64,000 nt of DNA from Gliomastix tumulicola (Eukaryota > Ascomycota > Sordariomycetes > Hypocreales > Bionectriaceae). Position numbers and translations under genes: made by a program. Below the pieces are notes generated by a model that worked only from the letters and a program-made list of their open reading frames with translations, was not told where the DNA came from and ran no database searches. Where the stretch lies: NCBI GenBank assembly GCA_001599755.1, contig BCHX01000001.1, positions 6,386,001 through 6,450,000 on the forward strand. Reading direction: 5' to 3'. Positions 32,280-44,425 of the stretch are shown here, one piece after another; within the stretch, counting starts at the first letter, position 1, and each line of letters opens with the position of its first letter.

Positions 32280-32951
32280 ATGGCCCCCTCCATAGAGTCG
32301 ATCCTCGAGGATTCCGTGTTTCGCCCCGATCTCCTCCAACGAATCGCACAACGCAAGGCTCAGCCTCCTCTGGTCATCGTCCCCTCTGATCCGTCCTGGC
32401 CGGCTGACTTCGAGCACTTCCGCTCGCTCATCGCCGCCGCCCTCACCCCCAACGAGTCTCCTCCCAGTGAAGAGGGCACCACCACCCCCGGCGGGTTCAT
32501 CTCCGTCTCCCACGTCGGCTCGACCAGCGTCCCAGGTCTCCCCGCCAAAGCCGTCATCGACATCGACCTCGTCGTCCCCTCCCTCGGCGAGGAGGCCACC
32601 TACGTGCCCCATCTCGAGGCCGCGGGCTTCCACTTCGTCTCGCGCGAGCCGCACTGGCACGGCCACCGCTTCTTCGCCGCGTACGGCCCGCCGCGCATGG
32701 CGAACCTGCACGTCTGGGGGCCCGAGTGCCCCGAGGTCGAGCGGCATCGCATCTTCCGCGATTATCTGCTTGCGCACGCGGACGAGCGGGAGCGGTATGT
32801 GGCTGTCAAGGAGGAGGCGATGAGGGCGACGAGGGAGAACGGCGGCGGGATGCAGGGTTACAATTCGAGGAAGGAGGAGGTGATTCGGGGGATCTTGAAG
32901 AGGGCATTTCAGGAGTTGGGGTATATCAAGGATGACGCTGTTGACGAGTGA
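32280..32951 (+). CDS. GrpB/UPF0157 family protein (nucleotidyltransferase-like)
   Basis: A single-exon 223-residue protein. Family signatures are VPSDPSWPADFEHFRSLI, the HVGSTSVPGLPAKAVIDIDLVV core (the H-V-G-S-T-S-V-P-G and D-x-D pattern of this nucleotidyltransferase-like fold), and ANLHVW plus FRDYLLAH. In fungi and bacteria the family is of unclear function; a nucleotidyltransferase role for dephospho-CoA kinase-like partners is suggested for some. The 3' end is duplicated as a relic about 4 kb downstream. Length is normal for the family. Confidence 0.93.
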   Translation: MAPSIESILEDSVFRPDLLQRIAQRKAQPPLVIVPSDPSWPADFEHFRSLIAAALTPNESPPSEEGTTTPGGFISVSHVGSTSVPGLPAKAVIDIDLVVPSLGEEATYVPHLEAAGFHFVSREPHWHGHRFFAAYGPPRMANLHVWGPECPEVERHRIFRDYLLAHADERERYVAVKEEAMRATRENGGGMQGYNSRKEEVIRGILKRAFQELGYIKDDAVDE

Positions 32952-33537
32952 CTTGATGATTCATGAAGAGAATGAAGGTAAATCAATGGAACTCCCTACT
33001 ATAGGTGGCCTTGTGCTTCTCAAAATTTGAGGTATAGTTCTCGATCATGTTAGCTTATCGCCATTACTGTTAAAAAAAATTGGTTGTGGTTGGTGATAAA
33101 TCAAGTTAGCAAGGGACCATATTATGGTAAGAGTCCAGCTACCTGCATGCGATACGTGCGAGTGTTTGAAGCCAATTTGACCAATGATGTCTACTCGGTA
33201 CAACTTGCAAGGGTCTCGTGGCTGTGAGGGCAGTGTTAAATGGCTATGCTAAATGCCGCCCAATGATTGTGTGTTGGAGCTGCATATTGGGGGCGAGAGG
33301 CGGGGGCAACCGAATAGGCAGACTGCATGGCATTTTCGGTATCAGAACCAGAGGCGCACAGCCAATCACTGCAGCCCGCCATGCTTCTGGCCGCCGCAGG
33401 CCCATACGCCGCCCAGTCTGATTTCGTTTCCATAATCTTACACATCACCATCATCATCCGTGCCTCATACAAGCGCCCATTGACCAAAAACCGCTGTGCT
33501 CAGTCCTTGCGGGCTGTCGCGAATACCGACCGCCATC
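32952..33537. other. Intergenic before the second PigL_N/ankyrin gene
   Basis: About 590 bp. Its first 60 bp (GrpB 3' flank) resemble part of the relic's flank at 36960-37010. No gene or RNA recognised. Confidence 0.4.
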
Positions 33538-36182
33538 ATGGATACCATCACATCGACGTTAAACATCACAAGGTCAATCTACGGAGTCATCTCAGGCATC
33601 AAAAACGGACCCGATCACATACGTAGGGCCACCGAAAGCCTACACCAATTCGCCGCCCAACTGGAACACATCCAGCATCTCTACGGCCAAGATGGCGACG
33701 GCGGGGGCTTTGAGCATGCCGACCTTCTAAGTAGCGTCAGGTCGTCAGTCTCCGACCTGAACGACTTCTCCTCGAAGCTCCAGAAGATCCAGCTCGCGCA
33801 CGGCGAAAATGTGACGATAAAGACGTGGAAGAGGCTTCGGACCGTGGTGACCGAAAAGGACCTCGACAACATCGCTATAACAATAGCTCAGCACCGAACC
33901 CGGATAAGCCTGCATCTCGACATCATCTCCAGGTAATCGCATTCTCAGACACAACGGTTTGCAGTGGTGTTGGGTTGGCGATGATAGCATGCATAGTGCT
34001 GATGTTCTTGAATAGCAAAGCCTTGGCTACCCTTACGGCCCAGGGGGCAGAATTTCGGGCAGAATCTTCAGCCGCCTTTGGGAGACTAGAGCAGGCTGCA
34101 TCAACATTGCAGCAGGGGGTTCATGCTCACTTAGTATCCAACGAGGCATCTGTCAAGGAGATGGCTGCCGTGAGCCATACCCAATTGCAAGACATACTGT
34201 GCCAGATCAAGCAACTAGTCCAGAACACATCCGCATCCCGATCTCGATCTACCAAGGTTTCGGGCATCATCGGCGAGGTAAATGATAATGGATCCATGAG
34301 CACCGACAACGAGGGCTCTGCAACAGCCAATCAAGAGATGGCCAATCATGTAGATGCTCATCTACTGGAAAGCATCGAGCGGCTTGGTCGGCTGGTAAAC
34401 GAGAAAGAGCGCACCTTTAGCGACGATGATGTCGATGTCGACTACGATACCATCATTCAGAGTCTGGGCAACATTCTCGGAGCCGCCAAAAGACACGCCG
34501 CAGATACAGCACAAGACACCCTTGCACGCGCGATCACGCAATTCGCCAAGAGACATGGAAGTCACGGAGTAATACTGAATTCGCAAGGTATGAAGAAAGA
34601 ACATCAAGCACAGTCAAGCCGTAGTCTAAACGAGATGCTAGATCAAGCAACGACCCGCCAATCAAAGCGAAAGTCTGGGGTCTTGGAGCGGGATCTTATG
34701 TTTCACCAAATACCACTCGCCACCGGATCCCTCATGTTCAAGCGCAGACGCCGCACCACCACTCGCATGGAGCCCTCGGATGCAGACTGGACCGGCGAAG
34801 GGAAACAACAAAAGGACTGTGTCACCACCGCCGCCTTTCTGCCGAACAACACGCGGAATCCATACATGATTATTGCGTCCGAATGTTTCATTCAGCATTC
34901 AAAAAGGCAAGGTGTCTTGTCAATGTCCTATCTCTCTATCAATCCCGTTTTACCTACTTCATGCAGAGTATTCCGGGTCGTTGAGCGCGGAAACGTGCAG
35001 GAACTACGTGAGATGCTTCAGAATGGGGAGGCTAGCCTGCGGGATACGGATGTATACGGATGCTCTTTGCTACATGTGAGTTGAGTTTTATTTAACCTGG
35101 AATGACTTTTTTTGACCTAAAGCTTATCTAGCAAGTGTGTATGACTAAACTCTATGTCTACGTGTTAGTTTTCAACCGAGCAACCTCCAATGACTCGGTA
35201 TCTTCTTGAGAAAGGTCTTGATGTTGATCATATCGGACTACGCTTTGGAGAAATCCCAATGTATGCGGCCCTACGCTTTCTTGTCGCCTCATAATGGGCT
35301 TGCATGTAGAGCTACTGACTTGACCCTAGGAGTGCTCTAAACTATCTTAGGGGCGATAGCTACCAGGACGGCGACTTTGTTTGTCTTCGAAATGAGTGTA
35401 GAGACCTCCTGTTAGACGCTGGATCTGATCCTCTTGCTGAATATACCGAGCCTGGCGATACGGGAAGTTTCCTTCAACACATAGCATCCGAGGCTCTGAA
35501 TGGAGTAAGTGGCCGACATGATTGTCCAAATGGGCAATAGGGAAACAAAAAAAAAAAGGCATACTTCGGACTTTTGAGCAGCAATGACTAATGAGCTTAG
35601 GAATGCGCAAGATTTGCAAAGAGAGCCGTTTCTCAGGGTGTGATATCAATCGAGGAGGTCCTCAATCACAAGTCATTCCCAACTGACGAGAACTTGCTAC
35701 ACATGGCCTGCCGCAATCGTGGGGAAGGCTCAACGGTCCAAAACGTCGCTGCCACTCTCAGCCTGGGTTTCGACATCAACGCCACCAACGGGTATGGGGA
35801 GACAGGCCTATGTATATTTACGCGGAACCTGCGCTATCCTTTGTCACCAAGCACAGCACTCAGGGAGCAGAGTGTCCTCATCTTCCTACTGCGAAATGGT
35901 GCTGATCCATACCAGACTCCAACAGACACACCGTCCCTTCCTTTTGCTCTATACCACGGCCACTTTACTAAGTTTCGCACTTGGTCTGGTGCCAGGGTGT
36001 ATGGGAGTTACTGTGCGGATGTTTGGGACTCGGCACTTTGCATCTCCGGCAGAGACATCCTCGAGTACCGCGCCGGGCGCCGGCGACAATCGGAGTATAC
36101 CACATACTACACCCGTGAAATTTTTGAGCTGCTCTGGAAGGGGAGAGAGACTGAATGCCCCTACTGGGTTGAGGAACCATAG
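33538..36182 (+). CDS. Second PigL_N-like/ankyrin protein
   Basis: Five exons (33538-33932, 34016-35075, 35169-35260, 35330-35504, 35601-36182) give 767 residues. The N-terminus MDTITSTLNITRSIYGVISG with helices to about 250 resembles the PigL_N/Helo-like head. Two regions around 135-200 and 255-330 look coiled-coil. The C-terminal part from about residue 480 has ankyrin-like units (VFRVVERGNVQELREMLQNG, TDVYGCSLLH, NATNGYGETGL, and VLIFLLRNGADPYQT). Intron 1 uses the acceptor at 34015 (TTGAATAG); the earlier TAG at 33996 breaks frame. Exon 4 is in frame and adds a GSD-rich ankyrin loop. No NACHT or NB-ARC motifs are visible. Its neighbours are the GrpB gene and the GrpB relic. Confidence 0.8.
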
Positions 36183-37175
36183 CCGAATATGTCGGAAGGG
36201 CACAACAACGGCGAGCCTTCACATCTTCCTCCCTTACGCAGAGGTTCTATCGCCTCCTCCAGCGACGAGGAGTCAGGCGAACTCGAATGAAGGGAACAAA
36301 ATTGACGAAGAGGCCCTAGCGGATGAGGAGGATTGGACGGGCGAAGAGATGTCGGTCGGTGGACGAAGAGTATTTAGCCCGGGGAACGGGTTGGGCGAGT
36401 CACGCAGCCATTCCAGCCTAGTACTTCAAATTCTTTCCTAAGTGTGGTGCTTGGAAACCCCTTAATAGGTCAGTGCCGAGAAGAGACTTCGCTCCAAAGG
36501 ATAAAACACCAAGAATGTTAGTAAAGGTCTAGTCTAGAGCCGAAGCAGCCAATACACTCGTACAGCGCGAGGTATGTCATGTCCGTCATATATTCTACGC
36601 AAGCGCATAACACCGAGAGTATGGTGCCTGATCTTTCGCATCACGCCACTCTCAATACAGAATTTTATTTGTGTGTGCTTGGTCAAATCTCTCTTTATTT
36701 GTAGCTTGTAACTAGGCGCGCGATATATGGATAACCAAGAAGTGGTCGCTCGCCAGTTGCAACGCCAAGATAACATTTAGGAATAGTGTGGCTCGTGTCT
36801 CGCATATCCAAAGCTACAGCTAATTAAACGAAGAGGAGTGGGAATTGCGAGATGCAGGATTATAATTTGAGGAAGAAGGAGATGATTCGGCGAATTTTGA
36901 AGAGGGCATTAAGGGAGTCGGGGTATCTCCACGATGACGCTGTTGAGAATCAGTGACTCGACGCCTTATGGATAGACTGAAGGAAACTAATGGAATAATT
37001 TCCAACTATGACAGTAGATTTTCCAAATCCATTACATTCTATCTTGGTACAATATAATCGGACAAGCCAGCAGCAAAAGAAGAGAGAGGACGAAAGAAAG
37101 CAGGCATCTTGGCTTGTTTCATCCCCGTATCAAGAACATACGTCGAGCCAATGTCCTATACCGGAACAAGCCTCC
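36183..37175. other. Intergenic containing the GrpB relic
   Basis: About 1 kb between convergent genes. The relic at 36843-36957 is listed separately. The rest (36183-36840) has no supported gene; frames here are antisense shadows. Confidence 0.4.
36843..36957 (+). pseudogene. Duplicated 3'-end relic of the GrpB gene
   Basis: About 115 bp closely match 32840-32950 of the GrpB gene: ATGCAGG-TTA-AAT, AGGAAG-AGGAG-TGATTCGG, TTGAAGAGGGCATT, GGGGTAT and GATGACGCTGTTGA recur in order. In the original frame it reads MQDYNLRKKEMIRRILKRAL and onward to a normal TGA after 34 codons, so no stop has yet entered this segment, although the other 190 residues are missing. Similarity continues about 50 bp into the 3' flank. 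It sits just 3' of the second PigL_N/ankyrin gene, meaning that gene is flanked by the GrpB gene and by its copy. Confidence 0.75.
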
Positions 37176-40100
37176 TCAGGTGTCCGAGTCAGAGCTAGCA
37201 CCCCAAGGCGGGGGATACAACTCATTCACAATCCACATCTCTCGGCCATTGACAGCCAAGTTTCGTAGCTCAGGCCGCGGGCCAGCAACATAGCTGCGAT
37301 CGGCACAGCCCTTCCGATGCATCGCTTCCAGTATCTTGAGCAATTGCTTGGTATTCGCTCGATCCTGGGGCTTCACTCTAAGCATTTTCCCGCTGATAAG
37401 ATCCAAAAGGTCATGGGTGTACGGCGTACAGCCAGGCATATTATGTAGGTCCTCAATATACTTCCCATGGAAGAAGGTAAGTTAGCGATAAGGGCTCAAG
37501 GGCTCATCTCGGCGATTAAGTAGCATACCTGAATCACCCGCTTCTTGACGCAGAATGAGTACATCCGAGTTTTCCCGCTTATTGCCTTGATGTCGAAAAA
37601 CCTCTTCAACCGAGCTGGATCTCTCTTAGAGCGCTTCCTGGCAAATCTGTCTCGTGCTTCATTGCCTCCAAGTGCCCAGGTGATAATTTCTAGGAATGTA
37701 CAACCAAGGGTCCAAATGTCGAAGGCCGGGGAGAAGCTATCGCTCAGAATCTTGTACTCAGGCGCGCAATATATCGAGATCACCTTCTGCTTCTCATCGG
37801 TGACGCTAGAGTAGCTGTGCCCACCATGAATCTCCGTCGGGCCAAAATCTCCGATAGCAAACTTGCCCCTCTTATCAGTCTTGGACTTGAACCAGAAAAC
37901 ATTCTTCAGGGTCAGGTCTCCACGCTGAGCATACGCCGCAGAGGCGCCGAGACCAGCGCTGCTGTCAGAGCTTTCCCCGTGCATGAAGTTCACAGCGGCC
38001 ATCAACCCCACGATCTGCTCTGAGAGCCATAGACTTGTGGTTGCGTCTATGCTTCTCCGTCCGGTGAGAGGCTTGTCCGTAGGCCTAAGGTCAAGCGGGC
38101 CGGGCGTCTTTGTTAGGTACTCGTCGAGGTCACACTCGAACGCAGGGAATACAAAGTAATAATTACAACCAAGGTTATAGGTACCCAAGAGAGTAATTAT
38201 GTGTCGATAGGTACGGTCGTGAGGTCTCATTGACGTCTGACGGGCCTTGGCGCTGAAACGCTTCAGCACATCGACCTCGTCGTGGAATATCAGCTGGTAG
38301 TGGTGTTGTCTCAGAGTTAAACCCCTGACATTGACGAATTCGCAGTACATCCCACCCTAAGAGTTCCACGTTAGGCTGCAGGATCAACTATTTGGAGAAG
38401 GAGACCTACCGGGTCTAAGAGCTGCCCGAAGTTGTGCGAGTCAGGGTCCATCTTGTGCTTGGCCATTAAGCCGAAAGTACCACAACTGACAACATTATGC
38501 CCTTCGCTATCCTCAGCCCTGAGCCACGGTAGAAGGGTACCTTCAGGCAAATCCAGGTGCGGGCTCACTTCCACTCTCCCGTCTATGCCCGTGTCAAAGT
38601 ACGGGACCATGAAACCAGGTCTGTAGATCTCGAACGTGCGTTCGTGAATGTGTTTCCACCCAAGCATGTTAACGTACTGCGCAATCATATCTAGATCGAC
38701 AGACAAGATGTGGCCGTCTGAAAGTTCTCGGACCAAGAAACCTTTAACATCCCTTGTTCCTCTCGCTAGAGTGAGGAGGGCGAAAATGGCGAGGTAAGCT
38801 GGCTGATATCCAGGAACTTCACGACGTCTGTGATGCTCGGCTGGCAGGAATGGCGGCAGAATTATGTGGCACAGCTCCGCTGCCTCATTGGGGGCGAAGT
38901 TCCCCCCCTTTTCCCCCAGTAGCTCTTTCATGACTCGCTCCCGTGTCATGACCTGCCTCAACATAGCGTAACCCCAAAACGTCCGAGGCGTATCCGGATC
39001 CGCGTGCTCCACGCGACAGTGTTTTAAGAGTTTCTCCAGCGGTTCCTCGTCGTTCCCATCGTGATTGTTGTGCCATGACTGGAAGGCGCCAGACTCAACA
39101 ATCCCTCGCATAAACTCGTCGTCGGCGGCGTTGAGAATGCCGTAGCCTAGAGGCATAATCTCACCGATGTTGCAATCCGGGATCGTGGGGGCATCGCCTC
39201 GGAGCTCTTCATGTAGGCCTAACTGCTCATCTTCCAGTCCTTCTTCGCCCCTTTCAACGTCCAAATCAGACAAAGGACTGTTCTCCAAATTATCACCGAC
39301 CGTGCTGCTTCCCTCGTCGACCTCCACAGAGTCGCTATTGACCTCACCGTGATCGATGCCAGTGTCGTTTATCAGCATAGAGAAACGGATGGTCAGGAGC
39401 ATCAGCATCTGCAAATGGCTAGCAATATGTTGAGCCACCGCCTTTGAGCGCTCATTGGTGTGTTCCGGCTCAATGATATCTGAAAATGAAATAAGCTCGA
39501 AATCGGAATCGGAATCGGAATCGGGATCCAAAATCGTGTCTGGAGCTTTATTGCTTTGGCCGCGAGGACCAGCACTCGTAGTAGACGACGTCCTTGCGCT
39601 CTTTGTAGCATCATTCGCCAACTGTCCTTTCCGTCTTTTGTCGCCGGTTGAATGTCCCTCATTATCTTCAATTTCCACTGTCAACGAGCATAGCAGGCAG
39701 TCATTCCAAGCTCGCTGCTGCTCTGTCTTGCTCTGGCGTGATAAGATCTGGAGAGCTGGCTCCGTGAACTCTTCGCTGTGAGACTGTTGCAGATGATCGT
39801 ATAAGGCTTTTTGGGTATCATAGGCGTGGTAGTCCGCTTGGCAGACCGTACAAACCCAGCTTGGCTTTAGGTACAGCTTCTGATGCCATCGTCGGCCATG
39901 CAGCTGCATGTGCTCAAACCATTGGGTAAAATTCGGGTAAGACCTGTTCGTCTCTCTGCAGTCCCCCGAGAGGCAAACGAAGGGCCTCAGATCTCGGTCG
40001 ATATGTCGTCTGGAGTAGTGTTTTATTAGCAGGCAATGTGATGCTCATCGGGGGTTGGGAGCCCTCAACTCGGGAGACGATGGATTCTACCTACTTCCAT

Positions 40101-41056
40101 GAAATGTCTGTAAGGGTCTTCCTGTCAATCAATTCAGAACACCACGGGCAAGTGAAGTAAGAGGAGCTTTCCACCCTGTCTGGAGGCCTTGGATAATTGC
40201 CCTGCTTTCCTTGTACTGACAGCGTCTTGCCGAACTTGGCGGAAAGTTCGTCGGGGGCTCGGTTTCGGTGCAGGATCTGTCCGATGTCGAGACTAGATAG
40301 ATCGGACTGAGCAGATATCGCAGGAGGCGCACGCAGCAGCTTTTGATGATCTGTCAATAAATTATTGGCCGGAGGATGAGTCAAGTTTTGGGCGACCTCT
40401 AGCGGGAGAGAGGGTGCTTCTGGAATCGTCTGCAACGTTGGACGTGGCTCCCGACAGGTGCTCAACTTCTCATGCCGTTTGCCTAAATGCATGATTCTTC
40501 CCCATCTTGTTGTCATAGACTGGATGAGCCGGGCCTTGAGGGCCTGCGATGTCTCAGGATATAAGGTGTGCACAGCCTGGGTGCAGAGGTCTTCGAAGAG
40601 ATCTGAGCTGGCTCCCATAGTGATCTTCCTGGCCTTTAAGTCTATCTCATCGACGTTTGACTGGCGGATCGTGATGCCAAGGTTGTTCAGTCGGGACAGC
40701 GTATCGTCGATCCCCTCCAAAGTGATTTGCACATGATTCACTTGCTCCTCCAAGGGACGATGAGTCGCCGCCTTCCACTGGTACAGGGAACGACGGAGAG
40801 TGTCCAGCAGGCGGACGGTGATGTCCTGGAGATCCGGGAAGTGGCGGAGCCGAGTATCGAGACACTGACTCTTGCGAGCAAAGACACCGAGGTGTGCCGT
40901 CCATGTGGCGAATCGCTGTTGGAACTCGGTGCACAGCTCGTGGACCGTAGTTGCTGAGCCTGCCTTTGCCAAGGCCTCATGTATATCGACAAAAATGCTC
41001 TCGCAAGATACAGCCAGTGTGTAGAGGACACCTTCGCGATCGTTGTCCGACTCCAT
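37176..41056 (-). CDS. C2H2-like zinc-finger / degenerate protein-kinase fusion (1,224 aa)
   Basis: Four exons, 41056-40095, 40009-38410, 38356-37529 and 37460-37176, give 1,224 residues. The N-terminal about 230 residues are helical (Helo-like). Cys/His pairs follow near residues 303 (CPWC), 335-360 (VCLSGDC plus HMQLH), 373-405 (CTVC plus HLQQSH), and 425 (CLLC), the pattern of fungal C2H2-like finger proteins. A Ser/Asp repeat made of four aatcgg hexamers lies near residue 490. The kinase-like domain (about 825-1224) has a Gly-loop (GTFGLMAKHKM), DFG (GDFGPTE, residue about 1024) and the catalytic Asp in RGDLTLKN, but the Lys of DLKxxN is Thr and no clear VAIK lysine is found; VNVR may replace it. 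It may be a pseudokinase. It is divergent from the PNP gene. Confidence 0.85.
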
Positions 41057-41386
41057 CGTTGGCAGTGGTGGTCAACAGCCTGTAGTGTCTGGCCGCTTCT
41101 GAGATGGGACGTGTTTGATTTGATTGCGGGTTGGCAACATGATTGAATAAGTACAATGGTAGGAATGTGCTGAAACAGAGAGAGTGTGATGAGAGTGAGG
41201 GGAATGCGCATACGGAAGCGGGGTCGGTCATCATCAGTGGCCTTGGATCACGCATCTGATTTGCGTAAGGCAACTGGTTCGCATTGCCTCAGTAAGCAGT
41301 CGTGCGGGGATGCTGTCCCAGCTGAAACCCCGATCTGCCTCCATCCACGAAGTGTGCAATACCATCGACGGCCCGCGTTGACCAGA
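41057..41386. promoter_or_regulatory. Shared divergent promoter of the kinase-like and PNP-like genes
   Basis: These 330 bp separate two divergent starts (41056 on the minus strand and 41387 on the plus strand), which suggests co-regulation. The plus frame is open upstream to 41186, so the PNP gene may begin earlier, and the promoter would then be only about 130 bp. No binding motif is claimed. Confidence 0.5.
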
Positions 41387-44225
41387 ATGAAGTATCTCAT
41401 CGAGTCAAAGGAGTGGCGCCTAGTATGTGACCTGGGACGCTTGTTCGGACAGAGAAAGGCTAGTCACCAAGTACAACAGCTCGGGCGTCATGGGCCAGCA
41501 TCTAATGCTCCCGCCGAAAACCTCGAGGCAGAGCTCCGTTACCTACTCTTGTTCCAAGACGCTCCACAGAATCTAAGCGAAGACGACTTGCAGCAGTGCC
41601 AGGCAACCCTCAAAACACTCTGTATCCTCTTGGAAGGCCTAGTTTCGGAAGATCTGGCCGCCGCCGGTGCAAATCCAGGAGCAACGTCTTATCCTCGGTT
41701 GCGAGCCTTGTTTCCATTTCTTGAGTCGGCAGCTGGACCACTTGACCTTATCCATGGGCCCAATCCAACGCTATTTAACCTCCCTCGCAGCAAAGATGAC
41801 ATTTCTCGCTGCCTCGGCGAAGTTACGGAGTATTCTAGAGCTCTCAGGAAGCTCCTCGCACCTCATCCCACTCCGGGGCCCGCAGCACAGCCGCTTCGGA
41901 CGAAGACGAAACACAGCAAGGATGCGTGGAAGAAGGCTAGGATACGGAAGCAAGCTACACTTGCGCTCGAGACGTTATTCCAACACTTCAAATGCGGCAC
42001 CACGCACGAAGTGCTCCTGAGGCTCACCGACGACACTGACCAAGATGCTTCACTTCCGACCTTGCAGATGATGCTGTCAAGATGCCCGGAGCTCGAATCG
42101 TGGCTTGAGGCGCGATGTGAGCCGCTTCATCTGTAAGCGATACCCTATCCTGAGTGCTTATCACCCAACTCTCTTCTTACTAATTCTCTTCAGAAGCGAG
42201 GCATCGATCTCTCACATTCCCGATATCTGTACAGGTCTCCCAGAGTGTCCAAGCCACAGGGCAGCTCTCGTTCTTTTCATGGAGAAGTACAAATTATTTG
42301 GAACCTGGGGAGATTCGAAGTTCCCCTCTACTCCGCCATCCAGAGAGTCTCTCAGCCAACTCATCACCAAAGGCGTCTTCGAGCCTCCTTCCAGAAACAT
42401 CAATGCCGTTCTGAAAGGTCTGTCCACTTCAAGATTCAGCGACATGGAGAAACGGACACTGGCTGTCAGACTAGGCTTCTGCCTTATGGACTTCTTTGAC
42501 GCCGAGATTGAGTCGAAACACATCTACTTTCTCGACTCTTCCAGGAAAGAAAATCCCCCGTATCTCGCCTTCAGATCAAAACTTCCGGCCACGCCCGATC
42601 CTTACAACTTCCGCATGGGATACCCTCACCCCGTGCTACTATCCTTCGCCAAACTGCTACTGGAGATACACTATGGTCAAGCTATTGATCTTGACATAAC
42701 CTCGGATGACCTCGAGATCCTACATGCATGGGCGAAGCTGCTAGAAGTTATGGCGACGCTACAGAGGGAAGAGCCGGACTCCTCTTTTCTGGAGGCCATC
42801 AGTGGCTGTCTCCTAGTCCACCAGGAGATAGCCAAGGCACTCGGTTCCCGCAACATCGAGGCAGAAGACGCGGACAGGATGATCCGGAGGAAGCTGTACA
42901 AGGAAGTCATCTGCAAGCTCCAGCTTGGCCTTGCAGAGTCCACGCCCCGAGACAAGCGGCAGCGATCAGAATCACCGCCCCCAACAGACCGATCCGGTCG
43001 TCCCAGAGAAATCGGCCCCCCTGACACATTCTCGAGTTCTATAGGATCCAGCATTGATCTGACTGGGAGCAAACGCCAGCGCGCGGCCAATGTGACGAGC
43101 AGCCTCGCCGAGAGGAATGGGGACAATGGACACCATTTGCAGCCACCTTCAGCGGATGCCAACGTCTCTCGCCCGCCTTCACGCGGCAAGTTTGAGATTG
43201 CAATCGTCTGTGCACTGCCGGTCGAATACAATGCCGTCTCACTCCTCGTCGATGAGTTTTGGGACGAGGAAAGCGATTCCCCGAACCACAAAGCTGACCG
43301 CGATGAGAACTGGTACAGCACGGGCCGCATTGGCAGGGTCAACGTCGTCTTGGTCCTTTGCGATACGGGCAAAGTGAATGCGGCAAAAGCAGCTGCGAAC
43401 CTGACGTCGAGCTACTCTCAGCTAAAGTTCATACTAGTGACGGGTATTTGCGGTGGCGTCCCTCAAACGGAGGCTAGACAAGAAGTCCTGCTCGGCGACG
43501 TGGTCATCAGCAGCAGCGTCTTCCAATATGACGTCGGAAGGCAATTCCCTGATAAGTTCGCGACCAAGGACAGTCATGGAGACATGTCTGCGAAGCTGGG
43601 AGACAACACTCGTAACTTGGTTGGCCTCATTGGTACAAAACGGCACCGGGAGGCCGTCACAAAGCGCACGGCCGAGTTACTTGGTGAACTACAGAAAAAG
43701 GACGGCGACTACAAGTATCCCGGAGCCGAGAAGGATCAACTTTTCGAGGCCAGCTTCCGACATAAGCATCGTGCTCCCCTGATGCCAGAGGACTCTTGCC
43801 TATGCGATAGTTCGGACGCTGCATGTGAAGTTTCCCGAAGGTTATCATGCGAGGAGTTGGGCTGCCTAGACACTGACGAGCATCTCGTAGTCCGCGAGCG
43901 TCTCAAGATCAACCCGTCTACGGAGCACGCTGGCCAGGCACCCTGTATATTTGTTGGCCCCTTTGCGTCAGGGGATATAGTGCTTAAGTCCGCCGAGGAC
44001 CGCGATGAGTTGGCCAAGAAGTACGGCATCATGGCATTTGAGATGGAGGGCGCCGGTGCCTGGGACCCAAAAACCTGTATTGTGATCAAGGGTGTGTGTG
44101 ACTATGCCGACAGCCACAAGAACAAGAACTGGCAGGCGTACGCATCAGCAACGGCTGCTTCGGCTATGAGGGCAATCCTAGAACAGCACATACAGAACGG
44201 AATATCTCGTCTCACTAGATCATGA
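41387..44225 (+). CDS. DUF7580-like plus purine nucleoside phosphorylase (PNP_UDP) domain protein
   Basis: Two exons, 41387-42132 and 42194-44225, give 925 residues; an in-frame ATG at 41186 would add 67. Residues about 190-520 resemble the fungal DUF7580 region (LFQHFKCGTTHEVLLRLTDD, KRTLAVRLGFCLMDFFDAE, HPVLLSFAKLLLEIHYGQ). Residues about 582-918 form a PNP_UDP_1 domain: FEIAIVCALPVEYNAV, CDTGKVNAAKAAANL, FILVTGICGGVP, and AFEMEGAGAWD with the ribose- and purine-binding Glu-Met-Glu. In fungal NLR-like proteins PNP domains are known as N-terminal effector or sensing modules; here the domain is at the C-terminus and no NB-ARC is found. The intermediate linker (about 525-580) is Ser/Pro/Arg-rich and disordered. 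Confidence 0.85.
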
Positions 44226-44425
44226 GACCTGGTGTATGAATCTTTGAGGAATAACCCGTCATGAGTTGGGAGCTATGTCATTGTTCAGCTACAGTCAATT
44301 AGTGAAACTGTTTAATCGCTCCGCTGTCATACAATCAGATCATTCTCGTGGTACACTATGTTCCTAAATACTCATCTTTGCTTCTGCTTAACATTAGGGA
44401 AATCCACCCTCCAGTGTTCTTCACC

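Noticed and set aside
42105..42193. ATG at 42105 as the start of the PNP gene
   Set aside because: The upstream exon continues the DUF7580-like region in frame and the intron 42133-42193 fits; starting there would cut the domain.
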